A stretch of DNA of 64,000 nt from Ettlia oleoabundans (lineage: Eukaryota; Chlorophyta; Chlorophyceae; Chlamydomonadales), in contig JAAMXP010001437.1 in the NCBI GenBank assembly GCA_019693395.1, forward strand, positions 27,865-91,864, given 5' to 3'. A program made the translations under genes and the position numbers. The number at the start of each line of letters is the position of its first letter. The stretch's first letter is position 1. The notes below the pieces were generated by a model, which was not told where the DNA came from, made no database searches, and saw nothing but the letters and a program-made list of their open reading frames with translations. Positions 35,901 to 45,061 of this stretch are shown piece by piece.

Positions 35901-36737
35901 GTTCCACCCTGCGAGATGAAGGCTATTGCGGCCAGCCAAGCAGCCAATAAACCCAGCTTCAATTTAGCAATGTCCTGCCAGCTTACAAGTGCTTGTGGAG
36001 GCGGCTGCTTTGACCAGCAGGGGAACGGCATCCACCCCAGGCTCTTGCGGCAGCAGCCCAAAAAGCTTGCCATCATTTGTGCTGCACACATCACCCTGCA
36101 CCAGCAATCCACGGTGATGCAACAACAGTTGAGTCGCATGGAACGCAGAAAACGTTGGCTGCTCCCTGTCCCCAAGCAGCATTGCACCCCAGCACTTTGA
36201 TTTGTCGCGGCAGGTGGTGCACGTGACACTGCTGGCCTGCTTGCTTTTGGCCCCTCTGTTTGATACTTCTGAGCGGCAGTGCAGCTCACCTCTTGGTTCA
36301 GCTGTCTTGTTCGACGAATAAAAGGTTGGCTGGGCCTGGCTGGTTGTGGCCCTAGATCTCCCTCAGCCTGCAATGGAGGGTGCTGATCCTAAGTGCTGCC
36401 TCATCGCGCCCAGCAAGTTCCGCCTCCTGCTGGCTCTTGCATTGCTACCCGTGGTCCAGCAAGGCTGCACTGAATGCTGTTGTGTACATACATGCTAGCT
36501 CACCTCCAATCGCCTTCGCCGAAGGAATGGAATGGTGGGCCTGGATGGCTGGGCAATGACATCGCCGGCCACCTGCAAAGCGGAACTCAGTGGCGGCGGC
36601 GGTGGGGTTGAAGGGCGGCGGCAGGCGCGACATGCGCCGGCACTCCCAGTGAGTTGAAGGATTGCTGAGGGTTGCCGAGAAGCCCCGGGGCTCACCGCAA
36701 TAGTAAGGAGGAGCTGGGCAAGGCCCATGTGCCTCAT
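32938..36737 (-). CDS. Secreted right-handed beta-helix protein, paralogue A
   Basis: A pectate-lyase-like parallel beta-helix protein, probably secreted or in the cell wall. Exons: 36737-36696, 36572-36504, 36095-35987, 35853-35678, 35469-35112, 34859-34554, 34330-34220, 33844 to about 33586, about 33449-33288, and a last exon from about 33080 to the TAG at 32938-32940. The start gives a signal peptide, MRHMGLAQLLLTIAVAGDVI. Then come SDVTLTKPLVLGTYVTIDVA, VFVGKGKVKLV, VMPEWWKGALSSDSD and repeated hydrophobic strands such as NGRGILLAPSKAIRNINVEV. It aligns piece by piece with the divergent neighbour (37021-40219): PEWWKGALSSDSDLLDA against PEWFGAVGDGATDDAAA, and FYIYHVLMTGD against FYLYHQLAYDG. 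Paralogue A has lost the GDGxTDD-type motif of the pectate lyase 3 family, so it may have lost any catalysis. The 33.6-33.4 kb donor is weak. Confidence 0.78.
33952..34003. repeat. Two tandem 23-bp palindromes in a beta-helix intron
   Basis: Bases 33952-33974 read as 11-bp arms (TGTACCATTTG and CAAATGGTACA) around one central T. Bases 33981-34003 form a second 23-bp unit, TGTACCATCTG and CAGATGATACA around one A, with a single arm mismatch. The units are 29 bases apart, and GGTACAG/CTGTACC arms across the gap allow a third, competing hairpin. A partial third copy (CTGACAGATGGTAT) lies at about 34006-34019. All lie in the intron between 34220 and 33844 of paralogue A. Confidence 0.85.
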
Positions 36738-37020
36738 GGTGTTGCGTCCGCTCTTGCGTTGGAGTGCCCTTACAGATGCTTCTTGAAACAGAATCGTAAA
36801 CACGTTAACGGATCGCAGGAAGCAGAAGCCGAAGGATGCCATGCGTAGGGACTCCGGCCCGTCTGACTCCACCGCCAGCTCCGCACGCAATCGGGGGTAA
36901 GCACCTCCGGCACGGCTCCGTGAATCTTGTTCTCCACTGCGCACAATCCATTCCAAAGCTCCAGCTCAAAGGTTCTCGGCCAGGCCCTTTTTGTAGAAGG
37001 GACAAGAGTACCTTGACGAA
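36738..37020. promoter_or_regulatory. Bidirectional region between beta-helix paralogues
   Basis: These 283 bases separate the signal-peptide starts of two related genes transcribed apart. A shared promoter is likely. No specific element is recognised. Confidence 0.45.
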
Positions 37021-40000
37021 ATGGCCACTCATTGTTCGCTGTCCCTGCTATTGTTTTGCGTGGGGGTTCTGCTCCATACTGCCGAAGGACAGAGTGACAC
37101 GTTTTTGCTGGAGTTCCCGGCGGATCTAGGGTGCAAAGTGAGCCCTCGCCGCCGCTACCGCCGGTTGTGCCGCCCTCGGAGTAATGCTTGGGACACTTGC
37201 GTGCAGGCCACTAGTGATCCCTGGCGCTCATCCTTCCTGCGCTGTTGCGACGTAAATTGCTTACTGGAATCTGCCAACTTATTGGTGGCTGCCCTAGCCC
37301 ACGCCTGCAGATGTCACTGGCCAGCTTTGGTGCCGACCCTACTGGCCGGGCGGATGTGTCGCCGGTGCTGGCCAGCGTTTCCAGCATCGCCAACTGGGAC
37401 GTTCCAGGCATAGCTTTCCTCAGAGACGGCTCCTACTCCGTAAAAAAAAGTGTGTCGGTGCCCAAGGCGGTACACGTGTCCCCAGGCGCTGTATTCAACG
37501 TAGCGCCTGGAGTCACGCTGGAGTTCAACGACCTCTTTGTGGCACCGCCGCGCCGGGCCTTCACTGGTGGCGGTAACGTCATTTTCCGCGGCTCCATCTC
37601 CACCCTACTGCCAGAGTGGTTCGGTGAGACCTGCTGCTGCCGAATGCGCATTGCAGGCAGCACCAGCGGCAACGTTGGCGGCAGCAATTCTGCAGGAATG
37701 ATTAATGCAAGATGTGTAGGTTGTTGTTCACTGTGTGCTTGCTTTACTGAGGCATTCCCTTTGCCCGCTGGTCTATATCAGGAGCGGTGGGAGATGGAGC
37801 GACCGATGATGCAGCGGCCATCAACTGGGCCTTCCAGTCCGCCAACAACAGCGGGGTTGAGGTCGTGTTCAGCGACAAGACCTATGCCATTGGCAGCAAA
37901 CTGCTAAAGGGCCGCGGCACGCGCATCTTCAGCTATCCGGGTAAGGAGCGCAGGGGAAAATCATGTGTGATCAACTCTTGCACCTCGCTCTTATGAACTT
38001 ATCGCTGCACCACTGCCTGCCCTGCCCTTGCTTTCGCCCAGATGGGTCCGTTGGGTATTCAGCTGAACAGGCTGGCTTCAATTGGCCATCCACTAGGGTT
38101 TCATATTCATATTTGGTCTTGGCTGCCGGTCAGGATGCTTCAGCCACCACCAACCTCCCTTTGCTGGCTGGTTGCAGGTGCTACACTAAGGGCCCTGAAG
38201 CCAGGTTTGACAGGCATGATCTTTGAGAGCAATGGACACATGCGCCCCGACCAGTTGCCCGCTTTTGTGGGCTTCTCTACCGCCATAATTTTCAGTGATG
38301 TGGGCATGGTGAGCGAGGCAGCTGGCACTCTCTAGCTGAGTGGCTGGGCGGCTGGATGGCCCTTGCCTGTCTGCTAAGTTGCGGCCACCCCAGCCTGTGG
38401 AAGCAGCCATGCAGTTGCCCACAGCTGTTGTTGCCGCTCATTTTGCTGCTCTGCGCCCCTGGCTTGCTACCTGCAGACGGACTGCTACACTCCCCTCATC
38501 ACCAATGCACCGGGCATGCCGTGCAATGTGGGCATGGAGATGAACGCGGACTCCACTAAAATAAGATTTGGTACGATACGCAACTGCAAGACGGGCATCT
38601 GGGTCACCACACCTGATGCAGGACGATATGTAATGCAGGCAAGTTGCAAAGTGCCTCGAGTTTTTTTACTTGTCATATGTAATTGCAAATGTCTTGCATG
38701 TCAATGCGTGAGGAGCTGCCTGTGACTGTGCCTGTAACATTTGCATGTGCCCCTTGTAGCTGCTGCTGCTGCTGGTATAGGCCACCACTATCCAGCAACC
38801 TGCTGCTGAGACATTTCGAGCACCCGTTACAATGTGCAGGGGTTTGCGGTTGAGGGGGAGGCCTACATTGACAACACAGGAGTGGGCAAGCAGGTCATTC
38901 TGTTCACCGCCAGGAACAAGGATCGACCCCCTTACTGGGACCACGATTTCTTCTCCATCCGCAAGATCACCCCTCACCCCGCTGCCCGCGGGTTTGCGGT
39001 GGTGCGCTCCGACCCGCTGCTAATGGCGTGGGGCCTGCCCTTCCACACATATGAGTTTGGAGAGCTTGCGGCGCTGCCACCGGATGGCAAGCTGCTGGAC
39101 ACCAACATGTGGGACAGCGTGGTCCGCGTACGACCCACCACACCTTTTAAGGACGGCCAGCTGGACTACCCTGGGGTGAGCAGGAGGTGGGGGCAGGCAG
39201 GGCTTTGCCTATGGCAGCATGACACTGGCCTGGAGAGTGTTTGCTTGGGGTGCGTGTGAGGGTAGAGAGGTGACATGGCATGAGAAGGGCTTGGCGGTGG
39301 GAGATGTTTGTGTGTGGCGTGAACGCAGGTAGCATGGTCAAGCGGGCAGAGAAATGTGTTTAGCACTACAGAATGTGCAGCACATGTGCTGAGCTGGCAG
39401 ATGTGCATATTCCTTGCGCAGGGTGACTTCAACTCCATCTACATCGACGGCCCTCTTGGCAAGCAGGGCAAGACGCTGCGCCTGGCCACCGCCACCAACT
39501 CGCTGCGCGCCTTCAAGGCCGCAAACAGTCTTTCCACCACGCCTTTTGCCAACCTGTTGAATGTGCAACTGCCAGTGACGAAACGGTGGCCAGCTGGGGA
39601 GATGCGCTACTTTTATCTGTGAGTGTTGCCAGGCCTGCAAGCCACACGCTGCTGCTGCCATGGCTGGGAGAAAGTTCAAGAGCAGGAAAGCCAACCCCTT
39701 GCAGCACGTCTGCTGACTGCTTTATTCCTCCCCTGATCGTGCGGCAAGTAGCATTGTACCCCTGCAACTTGCCCTGCTGGCGATAGGTTGTGCGTGCCTG
39801 CTGCTGCAGGTACCACCAGCTCGCTTACGATGGGCAATGCCTGTTCATGAATGTGCCAGGGGTGCGTGGCGCTGCGACACCCCAGCGTCCATCCAACACT
39901 GGCAGCCACTGCTCGATATGCATGCTTCGCAGCCAGGGCTCATCTTTGTGCAGACCTGGGCGAGCAGTATGTCTGGATGTACAGCACCCTTGCTGCCCCT

Positions 40001-40219
40001 TCAACAGCCTGACCTCCTTGTCAAACGCTGCAGGTGGGCAGCCAGTGCACCTCAAACGGCATGGTTGCTGTAGTGGCCTTGACTGACAACAGTCTGAAGA
40101 ACGACATCGTCAAGACTGGCGTCAAATACGAGATTGTGTTGTCGGTGCTGGCTTGCAAGGACCTGGCAGCGGGGGTGAAGCCCAGCTTCCCAGTCAGCGT
40201 GGGTGCAGTTGCGTCCTAG
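37021..40219 (+). CDS. Secreted right-handed beta-helix protein, paralogue B
   Basis: A pectate lyase superfamily (beta-helix) protein. Nine exons, 37021-37137, 37311-37623, 37782-37940, 38178-38308, 38477-38629, 38840-39175, 39422-39618, 39810-39861 and 40034-40219, sum to 1644 bases, 547 residues. Residues 1-24 are a signal peptide (SLSLLLFCVGVLLHTAEGQ). SLASFGADPTGRADVSP and later WFGAVGDGATDDAAAINWAF carry the Asp-rich GDGxTDD motif that marks the pectate lyase 3 family, common in tailspikes, epimerases and wall-acting hydrolases. Strand-turn repeats follow (VIFRGSI, TKIRFGTIRNCKTGIWV, VQGFAVEGEAYIDN), then a C-terminal beta-rich part with MRYFYLYHQLAYDGQC and NGMVAVVALTDNSL. The acceptor before 38840 has an alternative a few codons earlier. 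Substrate unknown; a wall or extracellular polysaccharide is plausible. Confidence 0.85.
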
Positions 40220-40740
40220 GCCAGCAGTGCATACTGTTCCGAGCCGGGATCCTGTACCATCAAGGCACCCAGCCTTGTGCTGCCAGTGCATTCCTCCCTT
40301 ACTGTGCATTACATACCTACTGTTTGCCTTCCCCTTGCGGCCATTTTCTTCAACACTTGCATTGCATTTTCTGCTGACTATCCGTCTCTGCTCTAGTTCT
40401 TGCTCTGGCTGGCGTGCCCACTCACAAATCGCTTCTCTGAGTGTCGCCATGCGTCACCATCCTCCATGTTTTGTCCCAATTTTGGCGTGCCATTCAGGCG
40501 ACCAGCCCGCCCAGGGCCATCGGCGCACATAAAGCCCGTCAGTATATGCAAAAATCTTGCTGTATACAACTGGTTTCACTGCACTACTGCACATGGGAAG
40601 AGGCAGGGGTTGTTTTGCCATCCGGTCAGCTGCTCCTGCTGCGCTGTGCCTGCGGCAGTGTCCTCGGGCTGATGACGATGACGGAGGGTACCTGCGCGTA
40701 GCATTATCACATTGTTCTTTGCAGCTGCACACGTCCTTGG
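40220..40740. other. Intergenic region, beta-helix B / JMJD4-like
   Basis: About 520 bases after the beta-helix stop. No exon is supported. It should contain the beta-helix 3' UTR and the promoter of the oxygenase gene. Confidence 0.35.
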
Positions 40741-43348
40741 ATGTCCGCCAGAAGTTTCTGGAGCGTGCTATTGTGTCGCCCCTCTGCCGAAATTCCAGAG
40801 GTCGGCTTACTCTGCAGCTGGGCAAGGCGTTTTGCATGCAATATGTGGCAATGATACGTGCTTGGTCGTCACATATCATCTCTGCCGCCGCACGTTCAGG
40901 TTGCGTTGGCGACCGCTAGCGGCAAGCCAGGTGGCAACGGCAAGGGCGTTTTGGAGTCTGCAAGCTGCATTCCCCGCTTCCATGCCTCCGAGCTCAGCTA
41001 TGAAGGCTTTTGCTACAAATTTATGGAGTGTAATATGCCGGTACTCATTGAGGGTGCGACGGCTGGCTGGCGTGCGGCACGGGATTGGGTGGCGCCAAAT
41101 GGCAGCATCAACTTCCAGCACCTCCAGGATCACTTTGGCGAGGCACAGATTGCTGTCACAGACACAGCAAGGTCTGTTCTACAAAGCGCTCAGAGGTTCT
41201 TGCATCATGGAGGGCAACTGTGGCCTTCTGCGTCATCGATCACAAGGGGTGCTGGACTATGTCGCTGCAGGGAGCATGAAGGCAGCGGACCCTGCCAGCA
41301 AATGTCGCTAGCAGACTACTTGTGCTGGTGGCGGCAGCACAAGGCACAGCAACAGCAGCAGCAGCAGGGAACAGCAGGTCCGCCCACTTTCAAGCCGCTG
41401 TGGTATTGCAAGGACTGGCACTTGGCCTCGGAGTATGCAGAATACGGAGCTTACTGCTGCCCCGCTTTCTTCCAGGACGACTGGCTGAATGAGTGGTATG
41501 ATGCATGCACCCAGCAGCAGCGACAGTGCGGGCAGCAGGAGCAGGAGCCACAGCAGGCGGCACAGCAGCAGGGTGTCGGCACTGCTGACTACCGCTTTGT
41601 TTACATGGGGATGAAGGTGACATCCAGATGCCAAGCGGCCAACAACAGCTGTCTTGTTTGCCTGCAATTTATTAAAGTGCATGTTGGTTGCAGCTTGGCA
41701 ACGTGGATCCGCTCCATATGCGGCCGCTTGCAGGGCACCAGCACGCCGCTGCACTCCGATGTGCTGCGAAGCTTCAGCTGGTCGGCCAATGTGGTGGGGC
41801 GCAAGGTCTGGCGGCTGCTGCCACCGCAGGTGAACACCTTCTCCGCACTCACACCACCTGACCTTGCTTGTGCTGCCTGCTGCTGCAGAAGGCAGTAGCG
41901 GCTTGGTACAGCGTCACGCGTCCTGGTTGCCGCACACAAAATGTGGCTGCAGCGCAAATGCGTGGTGCCAGTTATGCCTCACACCATTGCTGCGGCTGTG
42001 GCTTGCTGATGCAGCACAGCCATTTGCTCCTGGACCGCCATGGTTGCAACCACGCATGGGACTTCTATGCACATGAGGGTGGGTGGCTGGGTGGGTCGGT
42101 GAGTGGGTGCCATGCCAATCGGGCCAAGGCTCCGAGCCTGTGCATTAGATTACTGCTTTGTCTATTGAAAGCTATGGAACGCTTCAAATTCTGCATTCTG
42201 GACTGGTTGACTTGAGATTCCTGGCCTGCCCATGCAACAGACCAGTACCCTGGGCTGCCTGAGGCGCGGCAGCACTTGGTGACGGTGGTGCAGGGGCCGG
42301 GTGAGGCCCTGTTTGTACCTTCTGGCTGGTGGCACACGGGTGAGTGTGCACAATGCGTAGTTGCACCTGATGCACTACTGGTGATTGTAGCCAGGAATGC
42401 GCATGTGCATTCCAATGCTGGAGAGGGCAGCAGAGGCCGCCCTGCAACGACGTTGCTGCCCTAGCAACGGTCCGCGGTATACAACTCCAGGCCCTTTTCT
42501 CCACCCTTGCTTTTCCTCCCATTGAAAAGCTCAACTGCCACTGCTGCAGTGGAGAACGTTGAGGACACAGTCAGCATCAATCACAACTGGTTCAACGGCC
42601 ACAACGTGCACTGGGCCTGGGCGCTGCTGCGACGGGAGCGGCAGCAGGCGGAGGAGGGCATTGAAGATTGCCGCCAGCTTTGCAGGTAGGCCTGGAATGC
42701 TACAGGGTTGCTTGTACAATGACGTTCTTGGCAAGCCTATTTGGAAAAGCAGCTACCGTTGTTTTCCTACAACATTGGGACTGTGCCCACCTCCCGTCTC
42801 CTTTCTCGTGCTGCAGCCCCTCTGATTTTGAGGGGCTGGTGCAGCGCAACGTGGCAGCCAATGCAGGCTTGGATTGGCAGGGATTTGGGCGGCTGTTGCG
42901 GTATATCGCGCAGCAGAGCCTCACCCAGCTGGCTGCAGCGCCCCAACTGCACCAAGCAGCGCCTGCTGCAGACTTGGCCCCAGCAATAGAAGGGTGTAGC
43001 CGCATCATAGAGGAGCCAGTGCCAATTTGCTCAGCAGGCATGTCAGCGGGTGGGACTGCTACTAGCTTGTTGAACAGCCCCTGGCACCACGTTTTCCGGC
43101 TGCAGCGAGTGGGTGTGGTGCTACGGCAACTGCTCAGGGAGCAACAGCACATTGACAACGCGTGCTTGAGCACCAAGCAGGAACGATCCAGTGCGCTACA
43201 CCAGCTGGGCATCAAATCCAGCACCCAGCAACACGCTGTCGCAGAGTGTGCATCGCAGCAGCCACATGCGCGAGAGGTGGCCGCAAACAGTGCTTGCTTG
43301 CTGCAAATTGAAAAGCAACTTGAACAAATCGGCATCCAGCTCCTGTAA
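40741..43348 (+). CDS. JMJD4: JMJD4-type JmjC 2-oxoglutarate oxygenase
   Basis: A JmjC Fe(II)/2-oxoglutarate oxygenase closest in motif to JMJD4, which in animals hydroxylates a Lys of the translation release factor eRF1. Exons: candidate first exon 40741-40800, then 40900-41171, 41271-41616, 41734-41829, 42015-42078, 42241-42339, 42550-42685 and 42817-43348, together 1605 bases, 534 residues. The first exon (MSARSFWSVLLCRPSAEIPE) is my best guess; the 3' exons are secure. JMJD4 marks: PLWYCKDWHL, DDWLNEWYDA, DYRFVYMGMK, TPLHSDVLRSFSWSANVVG, EALFVPSGWWHTVENVEDT and SINHNWFNG. Iron ligands would be His and Asp of LHSD (about residues 232 and 234) and the His of GWWHT (about 311), though GWWH replaces the GWHH of animal forms. 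A Gln-rich insert lies in exon 3. The tail is longer than in animal JMJD4. The stop overlaps TGTAA at 43344-43348, with another at 43456-43460. Confidence 0.88.
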
Positions 43349-43541
43349 CGTGCTGGCGCAGCATGACTGAAAGTTTGCAGGCTGGCAAGGCCAAGTCATA
43401 CATTGTCAGAGCAGTGAAAGGCTGGGGATGGTGGCACATGAACAGTATCGGCAGTTGTAAGTGTTGGGTGGAGATTTAAATTTCAAGAGCAGACATAAAA
43501 AAGGATGAGCAGCATATGGCATGCTATTGCCTTGAATGTTC

Positions 43542-44502
43542 TCAGTGGTCCTCCTGAACCACATGCCTTGAGAAGTACAGCACACCGAGCAGCGGGCAGT
43601 CGTTATACCGCGGGCAGGGCTGAAAGCCAAGCCTGCGATATAGATAGTTGGCCCCTGAGAGGCGCTTCAGCGTATCCAGGACCATGAGGCGGTATCCCAG
43701 CCGTGATGCCTCAGCTAGCAGGGCCTGCACCAGAGCTGCACCCGCCCCCAGGCCCTGATGCCCGGCAGCACAAACAGCCGCTTCATTTCGCACACCGCTT
43801 CGAGCGGCACACCCCATACCGTGTCGCCCTCGCTGGAAGTGGCAGTGTGGCCTGTCAGGCACCGAATTGCAACGGCGCCGATGCACTGCGCGCTGCCGCT
43901 GCCGCTGCCATGCGCTACTGCGTAGGCCAGCAGCATGCTACCACCCTCCTCAGCTGCGTAGCTGCCAGGCAGGCTTGCTAGCTCCCGCTCTATGCCTTGG
44001 AACCCCAGATCCTCGCCAAGCCATTCTGCACAGAGATGGAGCACATCTGGCAGGAAGGCTGGCAAGGACGACAGCAGTTGCGCACTGAACAACAGCTGCG
44101 TGCACAGCGGCGCTGGCGCCGGCACCCGCTCTTCATTTTGCAATTGACAGTAGCGCCGACCGATTTGACCAAGCAGCAACGGACGAGATTACAAGGTAAA
44201 ACAGCACCAGAAACGCACCCAGGTACGCAGACGTGACGCCCTTAAAGTCCTTTAGCTGCTGGTGCGTTTCGACCGGTCGGATTATTATCTCCAGCGCACC
44301 GTGATCTATATTGTCCTGTCCTCGTCGGCACTTGTACGATGGCGCACGACGTAGATGCTGCAAGTGTTGTTGGACAACAAGAGACGCTGAAAAACAAGAG
44401 AACTACCAACTTCCAAGGAGCGATTGCTCCATAGGTGGGGGAGAGAGAAGGGGCTTGCCAGCTGGCACGGGGAGCCGCCGGCCCAGCGGCTGCGGCTGCC
44501 AT
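43542..44502 (-). pseudogene. GNAT acetyltransferase with an apparent 1-base frameshift
   Basis: An N-acetyltransferase of the GNAT superfamily, which moves acetyl from acetyl-CoA to an amine. Exons: 44502-44407 (Ala/Pro-rich, possibly targeting), 44357-44219 and 44025-43542, in all 719 bases, one short of a whole number of codons. The N-terminal half reads LEIIIRPVETHQQL, EWLGEDLGFQGIERELASLPG and CEMKRLFVLP. The acetyl-CoA loop HQGLGAGAALVQALL and the C-terminal NYLYRRLGFQPCP lie in another frame, switching at plus 43761-43766. No intron fits there. Read straight through, the protein stops at 43715 and lacks the cofactor loop and C-terminus. Both halves are well kept, which argues for a sequencing or assembly slip or a very recent mutation rather than an old pseudogene. 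It is convergent with the JMJD4-like gene. Confidence 0.65.
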
Positions 44503-45061
44503 GGCGGTGAATAGTGCAAGACTCCTGTGCTACAACGGAGGCGAGGTGAGGTGATGTCTATTAGGGTGATGGGAAAGGGGCTGAAACGGCAGTGACAAAT
44601 ATGCGTGATTTGCTTTACGCAGGCTGGACATAGGTCACACAGTTGGAAGCGGTGGCACCTTGTTGGGTTGAAGTACTTGCCCTGATGCTCGCTGCCGCTT
44701 GCGTTTTTAAACGTTGCTATGGTACTACAGGTTTTCGAACAGGTAAAAATGAAACTAAGGGCCTTCGACAGGCAACAATTGCAATCCTGTCACAAAAAAC
44801 AGAGCCAGTGAGACTGGTGATCGCTTGTCAAATATCATACATCATAGAGTTTTGGTGCGTGTGTAGTGTTTGTGTGGGGGGTGAGTGGTTGGGGGGTGGG
44901 GGGGAGGGGCACATTTGCAAGAGCCCTGCAACAATGGCGTTCAAAAGTTACAATTGTAGCATAGGCCGATCAACGGTTTTCCTTCAAACATCGGCACCAA
45001 GTGCGTGGCCCAAAGGCCTGGGTGCTGCCCCTGTGGAGCTGCACACCCCGTGCTCTGCTGC
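44503..45061. other. Intergenic region with a G-rich tract
   Basis: About 560 bases upstream of the GNAT gene and downstream of the SYLF gene. No exon is supported. Bases about 44873-44909 are a G-rich tract with several G-runs of four or more on the plus strand, able in principle to form a G-quadruplex. Confidence 0.45.
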
